Source: Myroides guanonis (GTDB lineage: Bacteria; Bacteroidota; Bacteroidia; Flavobacteriales; Flavobacteriaceae). Taken from it: a stretch of 64,000 bases of DNA. The notes beneath the pieces were generated by a model, which worked only from the letters and a program-made list of their open reading frames with translations, did no database searches and had not been told where the DNA came from. The translations under genes were made by a program, and so were the position numbers. The stretch spans positions 60,190 to 124,189 of the forward strand of contig NZ_FORU01000009.1 in assembly GCF_900114085.1 (NCBI RefSeq), written 5' to 3'. Of the stretch, positions 35,424-44,990 are shown piece after piece. Numbering within the stretch: position 1 is the first letter of the stretch; every line of letters begins with the position of its first letter.

Positions 35424-36457
35424 TGAGTGTTTTTAGCAGAGTGGTAACATTTTTTTGCTTCCAGTACTAATTGGAATTGCACTCCAAATAAGACAGCAGC
35501 TAGTATTAAATGAGCCGCTTGACTTCCGAAAGGAAAATGTACATAATACATTAAAACTCCTGTAAATACTTCTAATATTAAAAGAACCATTACCCATTTC
35601 ATTTTATTGAATCCTAAATCCAATTTTCTATTTATATAGAATAGATACATATTTAAGAATAAAATTACAAATGAAAAAGTGCGGTGTACGTAAAACTCCC
35701 AATTAGGGTCGCTTAGCCATAAATTAGAGTTTCCTATTCCTGCATTTACTTGTTCGTCTATCAACTCTCTTACTTGCGTACCTAAGATTACTTGTATTAA
35801 GGTGAATACAACGGAAACCCATATTAGAGTTTTAAAAGCACCATGGTATTTTTTTAGTTCGTTCTTTTTACATTTTGCTTCTCTAACAATATATATAAGT
35901 AGAGCAACAATTACTAAGGCCATAACCATGTGAACGGTAATTTTTAGGGGATTCAGAACAGAAAAAACAACTGTGGCACCTAGCCAAGCTTGAAAACCCA
36001 TTAGAAACACAACAAGCCAAGAGTTTAAAACTAATGATTTTCGTTCCTTCCAATATCCAATAGAGGCTATTGCCATACCAAAGCATGCAAAACCAGCAAG
36101 GGCCCCGGAAAGTCTGTTTAAATATTCAATCCAAGTATGTTGAGGATTAAAAGTCGCATAGTCATGCTTGGTATAACGTTCCCAGTTATTTTCATCATAG
36201 GTAGTAGCAGTTTTGAAATCAGATTTAGCTACCCACAAACTCTCATCATGTATAATGATTTGTCCTTTTTTGAATTCTCTATCCGGTTTCCAAAGTATCT
36301 CTTCAACATCAGTAGGTGGAATGTAATAACCAAAGCATTTTGGCCAATCTGGACAACCCATTCCAGAACCAGTCATCCGTACTAATGCTCCTGCAAGTAT
36401 TACTAGGTAGACTAGGATAAGAGATGTTTTTGCTAAGGGTAAAAAATATTTTTTCAT
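35420..36457 (-). CDS. ctaA: Heme A synthase (COX15/CtaA)
   Basis: 345 residues with eight predicted membrane helices and the CtaA N-terminus ALVRMTGSGMGCPDWPKCFG, whose Cys pair and downstream membrane histidines (HTWIEYLNRLSG, VHMVMAL, YVHRTFSF, AAHLILA) are those of the heme-binding four-helix bundles. It oxidises the C8 methyl of heme O to make heme A for cytochrome aa3 oxidases. An insert of about 50 residues after the first helix (EILWKPDREFKKG...) is common in Bacteroidota. It lies 8 bp downstream of cca in the minus-strand cluster. Confidence 0.92.
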   Translation of the reverse strand: MKKYFLPLAKTSLILVYLVILAGALVRMTGSGMGCPDWPKCFGYYIPPTDVEEILWKPDREFKKGQIIIHDESLWVAKSDFKTATTYDENNWERYTKHDYATFNPQHTWIEYLNRLSGALAGFACFGMAIASIGYWKERKSLVLNSWLVVFLMGFQAWLGATVVFSVLNPLKITVHMVMALVIVALLIYIVREAKCKKNELKKYHGAFKTLIWVSVVFTLIQVILGTQVRELIDEQVNAGIGNSNLWLSDPNWEFYVHRTFSFVILFLNMYLFYINRKLDLGFNKMKWVMVLLILEVFTGVLMYYVHFPFGSQAAHLILAAVLFGVQFQLVLEAKKCYHSAKNTH

Positions 36458-36465
36458 TTCTTAGG

Positions 36466-37899
36466 TTATTTTAGCGGGGGAGTAAGCCCCATTTTTTTTG
36501 CTTTTTCTAACATGAAGTCATAAGCAGCTTGATATTCATTTGGTATAACTCCTTCAAGTATAGCTTCTTTGATGGCTTCTTTTAAAGTTCCAATTTCACG
36601 TGAAGGAGGAAGTTGAAATAGTTCCATTATCTCCTCACCTGTAACAGGAGGTTGAAATTTTCGAACGTGATCTCTAGCCTCAACTTCAACAATCTTCTTT
36701 CTGACATTCTTGAAATTGTTATGGTACTTTTTAAATTTGTTAGGATTTTTTGTAGTAATATCTGCTTCACATAATGTCATTAGATCTTCTACATCTTCTC
36801 CTGCATCAAACACCAAGCGTCTAACCGCAGAATCCGTAGCTTCTTCTTGTGAAAGTACGATGGGTCTAGAACTTAGCGTAACTATTTTTTGAACATATTT
36901 CATCTTCTGGTTCAAAGGCATGTGTAAGCGTGTAAATATCTTCTTAACCATTTTTCCTCCAACAAATTCGTGCCCGTGAAAGGTCCAACCTTGTTTCTTT
37001 TGAAAGCGTTTTGTCGGTGCTTTACCAATATCATGTAATAATGCAGCCCATCGCAACCATAAGTTCTCTGTGTTTTTAGAAATATTATCCAACACTTCCA
37101 AAGAGTGATAAAAGTTGTTTTTATGAGAATGACCTTCTATCTCTTCAACTTGGTTTAAAGCTGTTAATTCTGGAAGTAAAATATCTAATAATCCAGTTTT
37201 GTATAGATGAATAAAGCCTAAAGAGGGTGTTTTAGACAATATAATCTTGTTTAGTTCATCAACGATTCGCTCTCCAGAAATAATAGAAATACGCTCATGA
37301 TTTCTAGTTATAGCTTCTAAAGAATCTTTTTCAATTTCGAAATCCAGTTGTGAAGCAAATCGAATGGCTCTCATCATTCGTAGTGGATCGTCTGAATAAG
37401 TGATGTCTGGATCTAGTGGTGTACGTATGATTTTATTATTTAGATCTTTGACTCCATCAAAAGGATCTATTAAATCACCAAAATTTTCTTTATTTAAAGA
37501 AAGAGCTAGTGCATTTATAGTAAAGTCTCTGCGTTTTTGATCATCTTCTAAGGTTCCATCTTCTACTACTGGATTTCTGCTTTCAAAGTGATAAGATTCT
37601 TTACGTGCACCAACGAATTCAACATCTATATCATCATACCGCAACATAGCAGTACCATAGTTTTTAAAAACTTGAACTTTAGGTTGATTTTTTATTCGTT
37701 TTGAAACAGCTAGAGCTAAGTCTATTCCACTGCCAATAGCAACAATGTCAATATCTTTTTTACTATCACGTTGCAAGAGATGGTCTCGTACGAACCCCCC
37801 AATTACGTAACATTCTAAATTGAGTTCCGCTGCCGCTTCTTGAATGATATTAAAAACGGGGTGAGTAAGCGCTGATTTATATGATAAAAGTGTATTCAT
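36466..37899 (-). CDS. cca: CCA tRNA nucleotidyltransferase / HD domain protein
   Basis: 477 residues. The poly(A)-polymerase-like head has YVIGGFVRDHLL (about 30-41) and the catalytic DxD in KKDIDIVA, followed by RRDFTINALA and the neck DPLRMMRAIRFASQL. An HD phosphohydrolase domain begins at WAALLHDIGKAPTKRF (about 286). Such class II enzymes add or repair CCA at tRNA 3' ends. It is encoded between tsaC (26 bp upstream) and ctaA, in one transcription direction. Confidence 0.92.
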   Translation of the reverse strand: MNTLLSYKSALTHPVFNIIQEAAAELNLECYVIGGFVRDHLLQRDSKKDIDIVAIGSGIDLALAVSKRIKNQPKVQVFKNYGTAMLRYDDIDVEFVGARKESYHFESRNPVVEDGTLEDDQKRRDFTINALALSLNKENFGDLIDPFDGVKDLNNKIIRTPLDPDITYSDDPLRMMRAIRFASQLDFEIEKDSLEAITRNHERISIISGERIVDELNKIILSKTPSLGFIHLYKTGLLDILLPELTALNQVEEIEGHSHKNNFYHSLEVLDNISKNTENLWLRWAALLHDIGKAPTKRFQKKQGWTFHGHEFVGGKMVKKIFTRLHMPLNQKMKYVQKIVTLSSRPIVLSQEEATDSAVRRLVFDAGEDVEDLMTLCEADITTKNPNKFKKYHNNFKNVRKKIVEVEARDHVRKFQPPVTGEEIMELFQLPPSREIGTLKEAIKEAILEGVIPNEYQAAYDFMLEKAKKMGLTPPLK

Positions 37900-37925
37900 G
37901 GTAATGTTTTGTTGAGAAAAATCAA

Positions 37926-38495
37926 TTATTTTCTCAAAATTGTAACCTTACTGTCTAGCGTAAGTTTTATTATAGTAGAAGGTTTGGTGCTTTTAACATC
38001 TTTGTTTAAGTCGACAATATAGTCAACACCTGCTAAAATGATTGGGTCTATATCTTTAAAAGATAATGCAGAAGGTGCTCCACTGATATTTGCTGATGTA
38101 GAAACTAAAGGAGCTTTCAATCTCTCAATTAATCTAAAACAAAAAGGGTCACTTACAACTCTAACACCTAACGATTGGTCTTCAGATATAATTTCCTTAG
38201 CCACATTTCTTGGATTATCTAGAATTAAGGTTGTTGGTTTATCTGCTAAGTCAAGAATTTGCCAAGCAACTTCAGGTATTTCTTTAAAAACTTGATGCAT
38301 TAATCGTTCTCCATTCACCAATACAATCATGCTTTTTGATTCTGCACGTCTTTTTAAAGCATATATTTTTTTTACTGCTTCTGAATTGGTTGCATCACAG
38401 CCTATTCCCCAAACAGTATCTGTTGGATAAAGAATGATTCCGCCATCTTTAATGACTTCATAAGCATTATGTACTTCTTGCTTTATATCTTCCAT
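37926..38495 (-). CDS. tsaC: L-threonylcarbamoyladenylate synthase (TsaC/Sua5/YrdC)
   Basis: 189 residues, one YrdC domain without the Sua5 C-terminal extension. Motifs: YPTDTVWGIGCDA (about 23-35), the KRRAESKSMIVLV nucleotide-binding block, VRVVSDPF and STSANISGAPS. It makes threonylcarbamoyl-AMP from threonine, bicarbonate and ATP, the first step of the t6A37 tRNA modification. It is followed by the other tRNA-processing gene cca, which suggests a functional grouping. Confidence 0.93.
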   Translation of the reverse strand: MEDIKQEVHNAYEVIKDGGIILYPTDTVWGIGCDATNSEAVKKIYALKRRAESKSMIVLVNGERLMHQVFKEIPEVAWQILDLADKPTTLILDNPRNVAKEIISEDQSLGVRVVSDPFCFRLIERLKAPLVSTSANISGAPSALSFKDIDPIILAGVDYIVDLNKDVKSTKPSTIIKLTLDSKVTILRK

Positions 38496-38647
38496 AGTTT
38501 GTCGTATTTCACTCCCAGAACTTGTTGGGCTATGAATGGGCTAAAATTAATGAAAATTAGCCGTAATTATTAATATTAGGGTGGTAAACTATTCTAAGCG
38601 TAGCGTTAAATAGTACCATCTAAAAAAGAATTATTAAAAATCTAATT

Positions 38648-39433
38648 TTACTTTTCTAAAGAGTCGAACTCGATTTCTTCTTTTGATTTTTTATCCGTTG
38701 GAATTGAGAATGCATCATTTTTAGATTTGTAAAGTGGTATTAAATAAGTGACATTATAATTAAATCCAACACCAATTCCTCCACTGTATTTTTTATTGTA
38801 TCCAGGTATGTAGAGATTCTCAAAATCTTCTGGTTGCTTTTGTGCAAGTAGTGCCTTCAATTGAAAATTAAACCCCATGAAAACATTGTTAAACACTCTT
38901 GTTTTAATACCTAAAATCATTTCAGCCCAATGTGCAGTAAGCCCATCATAGGCTTTGTTTAATGTAACAGTTCCTTCTTCAAAATAAGGATTAGTGGTAT
39001 AAATATTATAGGAATTTAGAGTTTGCGAAAATGTCGAAAACCCATATCTGAAACCTACATAAATCATATCCTCTCTGTTCATCCAGTTTTCGTGAAGATT
39101 GTAATCGAATCCTAATTTTATATAGTGTCCTTTAGTAGTAAAATTATAAAGGTTCTCTTCATCTTTAGTGATTTCTGTGGTTCCAAGTTCAACCGCTGCA
39201 AATATTTTTTTCTTTAGTCTGTAGTCGGCATTGATTTCAAAGCCGCTAAAGTCCTTATCATAGAGGTTACGACTAAGACTAAATAAATCAGCTCCTACTC
39301 GCAATCCATATCGCTGTGGGTAATAATGAATATTTTCTTCGGTCTGATTCGTTTGGGCCTTTATGTAGATTGGGGCACAAAGTAATAGAAGACTAATAGA
39401 ATATTTTAAGATGCTCTTCTTTCTCATTTTCAA
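38648..39433 (-). CDS. DUF6048 outer-membrane beta-barrel protein
   Basis: 261 residues with a signal peptide ending about IKAQT. The body shows alternating strands with aromatic ends (RYGLRVGADLFSLSRNLY, GHYIKLGFDYNLHENW, MIYVGFRYGFSTFSQ, GGIGVGFNYNVTYLIPLY), typical of an eight-to-ten-strand outer-membrane barrel. It sits downstream of the DUF6452 gene, overlapping it by 41 bp, an arrangement known beside rlmD in Flavobacteriaceae. The function is unknown. Start choice between adjacent ATGs (39433 or 39427) is uncertain. Confidence 0.8.
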   Translation of the reverse strand: MKMRKKSILKYSISLLLLCAPIYIKAQTNQTEENIHYYPQRYGLRVGADLFSLSRNLYDKDFSGFEINADYRLKKKIFAAVELGTTEITKDEENLYNFTTKGHYIKLGFDYNLHENWMNREDMIYVGFRYGFSTFSQTLNSYNIYTTNPYFEEGTVTLNKAYDGLTAHWAEMILGIKTRVFNNVFMGFNFQLKALLAQKQPEDFENLYIPGYNKKYSGGIGVGFNYNVTYLIPLYKSKNDAFSIPTDKKSKEEIEFDSLEK

Positions 39434-39902
39434 TAAAACTAGTTTGTAATTCGTAAATAGAAATCCAGTTGCCTTGTTTGTTATTATTCAAAATAGGCAT
39501 CTTTGTTTCTTCATTAAGCACGAATGTAGTGCGATATCCACATGCTTTATTTAGGTATTCTGTTCTTGGTCTGTAGAGAAACTTTAAAGTATCATGTCTA
39601 ACTATCATTTGATTCTCGTCATTCAAGGATTCTAATGTTAAAACCCATGTTGTTTCTTCTTTACTTATTTGAAGCGGTAGTTTGATTTCATTACCCTTTC
39701 TGAAAATGGTGTCATTAAAACCTAATGCTTTTGCATACACATTTCCAGTAGTGTTGTTTTGATTTTGGTCATCAACTCGATAAAATTTCACATAAATCAA
39801 AGGTGTAGTGTCCGTGTCTTCTGGGCAAATATCATCTTTTTCACAAGCCGTTAAAGCTAATAGACTTAGAAGAATACTGCTGTATAATAAGAAGTTTTTC
39901 AT
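39393..39902 (-). CDS. DUF6452 lipoprotein
   Basis: 169 residues. Lipoprotein signal with lipobox LTAC, then EKDDICPEDTDTTPLIYVKFYR, the conserved CxE/D-rich start of the DUF6452 family, and a late ACGYRTTF motif, a pair of cysteines that may form a disulfide. Probably periplasmic and beta-rich. Its 3' end overlaps the barrel gene by 41 bp, suggesting coupled translation and a shared envelope role. Confidence 0.8.
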   Translation of the reverse strand: MKNFLLYSSILLSLLALTACEKDDICPEDTDTTPLIYVKFYRVDDQNQNNTTGNVYAKALGFNDTIFRKGNEIKLPLQISKEETTWVLTLESLNDENQMIVRHDTLKFLYRPRTEYLNKACGYRTTFVLNEETKMPILNNNKQGNWISIYELQTSFIENEKEEHLKIFY

Positions 39903-39934
39903 AAAATGAGCTGCAATTGAATAATTTGATTGTT

Positions 39935-39942
39935 CAAAAATA
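39935..39942 (-). promoter_or_regulatory. Bacteroidota -7 box (TATTTTTG)
   Basis: Exact TAnnTTTG on the minus strand, 33 bp upstream of the DUF6452 gene. Confidence 0.45.
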
Positions 39943-39966
39943 GTGAATCTATTAGTAATTGAAATC

Positions 39967-39995
39967 GAAAAGCGTTGTAAATGACAACGCTTTTC
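39967..39995 (-). terminator. Hairpin after rlmD
   Basis: Twelve-bp stem GAAAAGCGTTGT (39967-39978) / ACAACGCTTTTC (39984-39995), 5-base loop, between rlmD and the DUF6452 promoter. The T-run on the minus strand is poor. Confidence 0.65.
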
Positions 39996-40026
39996 AATTC
40001 TAATCGTTGAAGATTAGTTTCTTATT

Positions 40027-41439
40027 TTATTTTCTTTCAAGCAATACCACATTTTCAACATGGTGTGTTTGAGGGAACATATCAACAGGTCTAACTTTTA
40101 TTACTTTATAGTCTTCATCCATCAAAGCTAAGTCTCTAGCTTGTGTTGCTGAATTACAACTTACATAAACAACTCTCTTAGGAGCTATTTTTAAGATTTG
40201 AGCGACTACGTCTTTATGCATTCCATCACGAGGAGGGTCTGTAATAATTACATCTGGATGTCCATGTGTAGCAATAAAATCATCGTTGAAAACATTTTTC
40301 ATATCTCCAACATAGAACTCACAGTTAGTTATTTCGTTGCGTTCAGCATTTAGTTTAGCATCTGCAATAGCTTCAGGTACTGCTTCTACACCAATTACTT
40401 TTTTAGCATTTTTAGAAACAAATTGAGCGATTGTTCCTGTTCCAGTATATAAGTCATATACTAGTTCATTACCAGTTAATCCAGCAAAATCTCTAGTGAT
40501 TTTGTATAATTCATATGCTTGATCTGAATTGGTTTGATAAAATGATTTAGCATTGATACTAAATTTCAAACCTTCCATTTCTTCTAAAATATATTCCCTT
40601 CCTTTGAACAACACAACTTCTTGGTCATAAATAGTATCGTTAGGTTTACCATTAATAACGTATTGTAATGATGTTATTTCTGGGAATCGTTCAACTAAAA
40701 AGTTCATTAACAATTCACGTTCAGTTTTATCGTCATAATAAAACTGAATCAATACCATAATTTCTCCAGTTGAAGCGGTACGAATCATTAAGGTTCTCAA
40801 TAATCCTTCATTATCTCTAGGATTGAAGAAACTTAAGTTGTTTTGGTTAGCAAAACGACGTATTTCATTTCTAATGTCGTTAGAAGGATCTTGCTGTAAG
40901 TGACACTTTTTAATGTCTAATATCTTATCCCACATTCTTGGAATATGAAACCCAAGAGCATTTTCTTTGATAATTTCGTCACTATTTCTAATTTCCTCTT
41001 CAGTTAGCCAACGAGCATTTGAAAAAGAAAACTCCATTTTGTTTCTATAAAACAAGGTTTTTTCTGAACCTAAAATTGGCTCAAACTCAGGTAATTCTAT
41101 CTTACCGATTCGTTTAAGGTTGTTGTAAACCTCTTGATTCTTGTAAAAAAGTTGTTGGCTATATTTCATATTTTGCCACTTACAACCACCACATGCTCCA
41201 AAATGCTCGCAAATTGGCTGTGTTCTGTGTTCAGAAAATTTATGAAATACGGTGGCTTTACCCTCATAATAAGCTTTGCGCTTTTTTAAAGTTTGCACAT
41301 CGATAACATCTCCCGGAACTACATTTGGAATAAGTATAATTTTTCCATCTGGAGCTTTAGCTACCGAAACACCTTTTGCACCTGCATCAAGGACTTCTAC
41401 GTTTTCGAATACGATTTTTTCTGTTCTCTTTTTTCTCAT
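40027..41439 (-). CDS. rlmD: 23S rRNA (uracil-5-)-methyltransferase RlmD/RumA
   Basis: 470 residues. An N-terminal TRAM domain (FENVEVLDAGAKGVSVAKAPDG) is followed by an iron-sulfur motif with Cys77, Cys83 and Cys86 (CEHFGACGGCKW) and a fourth Cys near 177, then the Rossmann methyltransferase (VYDLYTGTGTIAQFVS, TDPPRDGM) with catalytic YVSCNSATQARDL. It methylates a uridine of 23S rRNA; U1939 in E. coli numbering is assumed. A TATTTTTG box only 5 bp from the ATG suggests a leaderless or nearly leaderless mRNA. Confidence 0.93.
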   Translation of the reverse strand: MRKKRTEKIVFENVEVLDAGAKGVSVAKAPDGKIILIPNVVPGDVIDVQTLKKRKAYYEGKATVFHKFSEHRTQPICEHFGACGGCKWQNMKYSQQLFYKNQEVYNNLKRIGKIELPEFEPILGSEKTLFYRNKMEFSFSNARWLTEEEIRNSDEIIKENALGFHIPRMWDKILDIKKCHLQQDPSNDIRNEIRRFANQNNLSFFNPRDNEGLLRTLMIRTASTGEIMVLIQFYYDDKTERELLMNFLVERFPEITSLQYVINGKPNDTIYDQEVVLFKGREYILEEMEGLKFSINAKSFYQTNSDQAYELYKITRDFAGLTGNELVYDLYTGTGTIAQFVSKNAKKVIGVEAVPEAIADAKLNAERNEITNCEFYVGDMKNVFNDDFIATHGHPDVIITDPPRDGMHKDVVAQILKIAPKRVVYVSCNSATQARDLALMDEDYKVIKVRPVDMFPQTHHVENVVLLERK

Positions 41440-41443
41440 GCAG

Positions 41444-41451
41444 CAAAAATA
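41444..41451 (-). promoter_or_regulatory. Bacteroidota -7 box at rlmD (TATTTTTG)
   Basis: Exact TAnnTTTG on the minus strand, ending 4 bp before the ATG. If used, transcription would start at or inside the start codon. Confidence 0.35.
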
Positions 41452-41603
41452 GCTCTTTGTTTGATTTATTATTCAGTTTATCGAAAAATTGTTTGATGAA
41501 TTGGACGGTTTTGTTGTAACAGATTCAATATCTTTTCTTTTTTTTTAAGTACTTTGCAAAACATGAACAATTTTGTATTAACTAGGAAAAAAATATAGAT
41601 ACT

Positions 41604-42842
41604 ATGTCACAGAAAATAACTTCACAGCAAGCAATTGATTTAGAGGAGAAACACGGTGCTCACAATTATCATCCATTGCCAGTAGTCTTAACAAAAGGAG
41701 AGGGAGTGTATGTTTGGGATGTTGAAGGAAAAAGATATTATGATTTCTTATCAGCCTATTCAGCGGTGAACCAAGGACATTGTCATCCGAAAATTGTAAA
41801 AGCAATGACGCAGCAGGCAGAAACTTTAACGTTGACTTCTAGAGCTTTTTACAATGATAAATTAGGTTTGTATGAAGAGAAAATAACGACTTTATTTGGT
41901 TTTGACAAAGTATTACCAATGAATTCTGGTGCAGAAGCTGTTGAAACTGCATTAAAGTTATGTAGAAAGTGGGCTTATGAGAAGAAAGGGATCACAGAAA
42001 ATCAAGCACAAATAATCGTGTGTGAAAATAATTTTCACGGAAGAACTACAACTATTATTTCTTTCTCAAATGATGCAGAGGCGAGAAAAAACTACGGTCC
42101 TTATACAGATGGGTTTATTCAAATTGAATATGATAATATAGATGCTTTAAGAGCGATATTAGAATCCAACAAAAATATAGCAGGCTTTTTAGTAGAACCT
42201 ATACAAGGAGAAGCGGGAGTTTACGTTCCATCTACAGGATATTTGGCAGAAGCTAAATTGCTTTGTGAGCAACATAATGTTTTGTTTATAGCAGACGAAG
42301 TTCAAACGGGAATTGCTAGAACAGGAAAAATGTTGGCAGTTGATCATGAGAATGTGAAACCAGATATATTGGTTTTAGGAAAGGCACTTTCTGGAGGAGC
42401 TTACCCAGTTTCAGCGGTTTTAGCAAATGATGCCATTATGGAAGTGATTAAACCTGGTCAACATGGTTCTACATTTGGAGGAAATCCAATAGCAGCAGCA
42501 GTAGCTATCGCTGCACTTGAAGTAGTGGAAGACGAGAAATTAGCAGAAAATGCAGAGAGATTAGGTCAATTATTTAGATCTAAATTAAACGAATATATAG
42601 AGAATAGTTCAATATGTAATCTAGTGAGAGGTAAAGGGTTGTTGAATGCTATTTTAATTAATGATTCAGAAGAAAGTGAGACAGCTTGGAACATTTGTTT
42701 AGCGCTTAGAGACAATGGTTTATTGGCAAAACCAACACATGGTAATATTATTCGATTTGCGCCACCCTTAGTTATGAACGAAGAACAGTTACTTGATTGT
42801 GTAAGAATCATCATTGAGACTTTAAAACAATTTGAGAAGTAA
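41604..42842 (+). CDS. rocD: Ornithine aminotransferase
   Basis: 412 residues, class III PLP aminotransferase. N-terminal [45 protein letters not shown] matches ornithine-oxo-acid transaminases; Lys260 in VLGKALSGG binds [16 protein letters not shown] and HGSTFGGNP are the cofactor and dimer blocks. It makes glutamate semialdehyde from ornithine, linking arginine and proline metabolism. Its own terminator follows. No arginase or proline genes adjoin it. Confidence 0.95.
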   Translation: MSQKITSQQAIDLEEKHGAHNYHPLPVVLTKGEGVYVWDVEGKRYYDFLSAYSAVNQGHCHPKIVKAMTQQAETLTLTSRAFYNDKLGLYEEKITTLFGFDKVLPMNSGAEAVETALKLCRKWAYEKKGITENQAQIIVCENNFHGRTTTIISFSNDAEARKNYGPYTDGFIQIEYDNIDALRAILESNKNIAGFLVEPIQGEAGVYVPSTGYLAEAKLLCEQHNVLFIADEVQTGIARTGKMLAVDHENVKPDILVLGKALSGGAYPVSAVLANDAIMEVIKPGQHGSTFGGNPIAAAVAIAALEVVEDEKLAENAERLGQLFRSKLNEYIENSSICNLVRGKGLLNAILINDSEESETAWNICLALRDNGLLAKPTHGNIIRFAPPLVMNEEQLLDCVRIIIETLKQFEK

Positions 42843-42848
42843 AAACAT

Positions 42849-42880
42849 AAAACTCGCACTTTTAAAGTAGCGAGTTTTTT
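42849..42880 (+). terminator. Terminator after rocD
   Basis: Stem AAAACTCGC (42849-42857) / GCGAGTTTT (42870-42878) with an inner ACTTT/AAAGT extension and T-run. Confidence 0.88.
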
Positions 42881-42892
42881 AATTTTATACGT

Positions 42893-43507
42893 ATGAAAGC
42901 ATTAATAGTAGTTGATTTGCAAAATGACTTTTTACCGAATGGAGCTTTGGCAGTTACTAATGGAGATGATATTATTCAAGTGATAAATGAAATTCAGGAT
43001 CGATTTGACATTGTTATAGCTACTCAAGATTGGCATCCTATAAATCACCAGAGTTTTGCTTCTCAACACTCGATGAAAGCTGTATTCGATGTAATTGATT
43101 TGAATGGGATACAGCAAGTATTATGGCCTAATCACTGCGTACAAGGAACTAAGGGGGCAGACTTTGCTAAAGATTGGAATTCAAACTGTGTAAAGGCTAT
43201 TTTTAGAAAAGGTACTGATGTTCATATCGATTCATATAGTGGATTTTATGATAATGGTGTGGGGAACGAGACTGGATTGACGGGATATCTAAGAGAAAAG
43301 AAGGTTGAAGAGGTATATGTATGTGGATTGGCCGCGGATTTTTGTGTGTTCTATACAGCTCGTGATTCATTCAAAGAAGGATTTAAAACTTATTATCTAG
43401 AGTTTGCGACCAAAGCAATTAGTGAAAGCGGTTATGAAGAAGCAAAATCGATAATGAGAGATATGGGTGTACAATTATTATTAAATAAAGAAGATTTAAA
43501 GGTTTAG
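42893..43507 (+). CDS. pncA: Nicotinamidase
   Basis: 204 residues, isochorismatase-like hydrolase. Asp8 in VVDLQNDF, the metal site D-x-H in TQDWHPINHQS, and the nucleophile Cys in VCGLAADFCVFYTA form the PncA site. It deamidates nicotinamide to nicotinate for NAD salvage. There is no space between its stop and the start of the next gene, so the two are co-translated. Confidence 0.94.
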   Translation: MKALIVVDLQNDFLPNGALAVTNGDDIIQVINEIQDRFDIVIATQDWHPINHQSFASQHSMKAVFDVIDLNGIQQVLWPNHCVQGTKGADFAKDWNSNCVKAIFRKGTDVHIDSYSGFYDNGVGNETGLTGYLREKKVEEVYVCGLAADFCVFYTARDSFKEGFKTYYLEFATKAISESGYEEAKSIMRDMGVQLLLNKEDLKV

Positions 43508-44053
43508 ATGACTAAGAAGTATAACAAATATAATTTTTTCAAACATACATTTTGTGATTGGAGATCGGTGGATGGAGTTCCAGAACAAAAGATAGATTAT
43601 ATAAGTAAATCTGGGAGTAGCTATTACTTTACTTCTGATGGAGTGTATAGAATCGCCAATCACTGGGGAAGAGCTGCTAATTGTAGATGGCGTTTATTGT
43701 CTAGTCAAAAAGTATCTCAGATAAATCAGATTGGATATGCTAATTGGACGGATTTTTATCCAAATAATGATACTGATTTACTCTACTTTATAGAAGTAGA
43801 TTGGGGAAATAGGACAGCGAAATACCAGCATAAGTTTATAGATACTAATGGTAATCATTTATATAGGTCTGCTATATCTACTGTTAAGAGAATACAATTA
43901 ATCAGTACTGTGTTTGAAGATGATTCGTGGGCAAAGTATTTAGATTATGAAGATTTAGGAGAAATCACATGTTTTGTGGTAGAGAGATTAATACATTCTA
44001 ACGATAGTATGATTCAAATTAAAAGAGCTTGGACTGATGGGCAGAAAAAATGA
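43508..44053 (+). CDS. Conserved protein of unknown function
   Basis: 181 residues, no signal peptide and no membrane helix, rich in Tyr, Trp and Lys. Patterns such as DGVYRIANHWGRAANCRWRL and FYPNNDTDLLYFIEVDWGNRTAKYQHKF suggest a mainly beta fold. I do not recognise a family. It starts directly after the pncA stop and overlaps the next small gene by 17 bp, giving a three-gene operon whose purpose beyond NAD salvage is unclear. Confidence 0.65.
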   Translation: MTKKYNKYNFFKHTFCDWRSVDGVPEQKIDYISKSGSSYYFTSDGVYRIANHWGRAANCRWRLLSSQKVSQINQIGYANWTDFYPNNDTDLLYFIEVDWGNRTAKYQHKFIDTNGNHLYRSAISTVKRIQLISTVFEDDSWAKYLDYEDLGEITCFVVERLIHSNDSMIQIKRAWTDGQKK

Positions 44054-44174
44054 AGAAAACAGAAAGGCACATAAGAAAAAATTAGATCAAAAGAAAAGGG
44101 CTAAAAGTGATGCTACTACAAAACGGGCAGAAAAATTAAAGCTCATTCAAAAAGGATTTTTAGGAAAGGAATAA
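44037..44174 (+). CDS. Small basic protein
   Basis: 45 residues starting MGRKNEENRKAHKKKLDQKKR, strongly basic and probably one helix, ending GFLGKE. The frame overlaps the end of the preceding gene by 17 bp in another frame and then stays open for 121 bp of otherwise non-coding sequence. Function is unknown; it could bind nucleic acid. It resembles in composition the 37-residue protein at 23754-23867. Too short for most gene callers. Confidence 0.5.
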   Translation: MGRKNEENRKAHKKKLDQKKRAKSDATTKRAEKLKLIQKGFLGKE

Positions 44175-44348
44175 ACCTAAAAATGAACCTTACTCTAGGT
44201 TTAATATTATTTAACTTAGGATTAAATGTTATGATATTATTAAAAAATGACAAATAAATATAGTTTTTTAGTTATTTAATATTTTTTTTGTAAATTAGAG
44301 GTAGAAAAGAAAGTGAATAATAACGTTTAATTATTTAAAAAAACTACT

Positions 44349-44930
44349 ATGAAAAAGCTATTTTTAAGTATTGCATTAGTTCTAGGAGGATTAATGACTG
44401 TAAATGCACAATCTGTTCAAACCCCTAATCTATCTGATAAGGTAGGAACAACTCCCATCAAAGAAGGTAATTGGATGGTAGGTGGAGCTATCGGATCATT
44501 AGGTTATAGTTTTGAAGGAGAAAACTTCAATATTAATATTATGCCAAAGGCTGGATATTTCATTACTGATGGAATAGCTATTGGTTTAGGTACTGGAGTT
44601 GGTTTTCAAACTGTAAAAGGTGGTGATAATGTTTGGCACTATAATGTGTCGCCATTTGTGAGATATTACTTCCCTGAAGGTTCTAGCGAAACCGGTAGAT
44701 TCTTTGGACAAGGTGAAGTTGGAATAAGTGGAGCTTCTGCTACTGCTAATAACACTAATCAAACATCTTTTGCTTTTGGATTAGGTCTAGGTTATTCTCA
44801 TTTTGTTTCTAGAAATGTTGCTTTAGAAGCTCAAGTTGGATATAACTACAGTAAATCTAATGCTTCTAGCGCGGTTGCTCAGAATGGTTTAGGTTTAGCT
44901 GTTGGTTTCCAAATTTTCTTAGGAAACTAA
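44349..44930 (+). CDS. Outer-membrane beta-barrel protein
   Basis: 193 residues with a signal peptide (cleavage near VNAQ). The rest is alternating hydrophobic strands with Gly and aromatic girdles (GNWMVGGAIGSLGYSF, AIGLGTGVGFQTV, VSPFVRYYFPE, AFGLGLGYSHFVSRNVALEAQVGYNYS, GLGLAVGFQIFL), ending in a C-terminal Phe-Leu strand. This is an eight-strand OmpA/OmpW-like barrel without the peptidoglycan domain. It is probably a small pore or structural protein. Strong terminator follows. Confidence 0.82.
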   Translation: MKKLFLSIALVLGGLMTVNAQSVQTPNLSDKVGTTPIKEGNWMVGGAIGSLGYSFEGENFNINIMPKAGYFITDGIAIGLGTGVGFQTVKGGDNVWHYNVSPFVRYYFPEGSSETGRFFGQGEVGISGASATANNTNQTSFAFGLGLGYSHFVSRNVALEAQVGYNYSKSNASSAVAQNGLGLAVGFQIFLGN

Positions 44931-44950
44931 TGAACTAATAAGAATAATTA

Positions 44951-44987
44951 AAAAAAAGAGAGGCTTTATAGTCTCTCTTTTTTTTTG
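44951..44987. terminator. Bidirectional terminator
   Basis: AAAAGAGAG...CTCTCTTTT stem with a loop of about 10 bases flanked by A- and T-runs, between the convergent barrel and thiamine pyrophosphokinase genes. Confidence 0.85.
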
Positions 44988-44990
44988 AGT

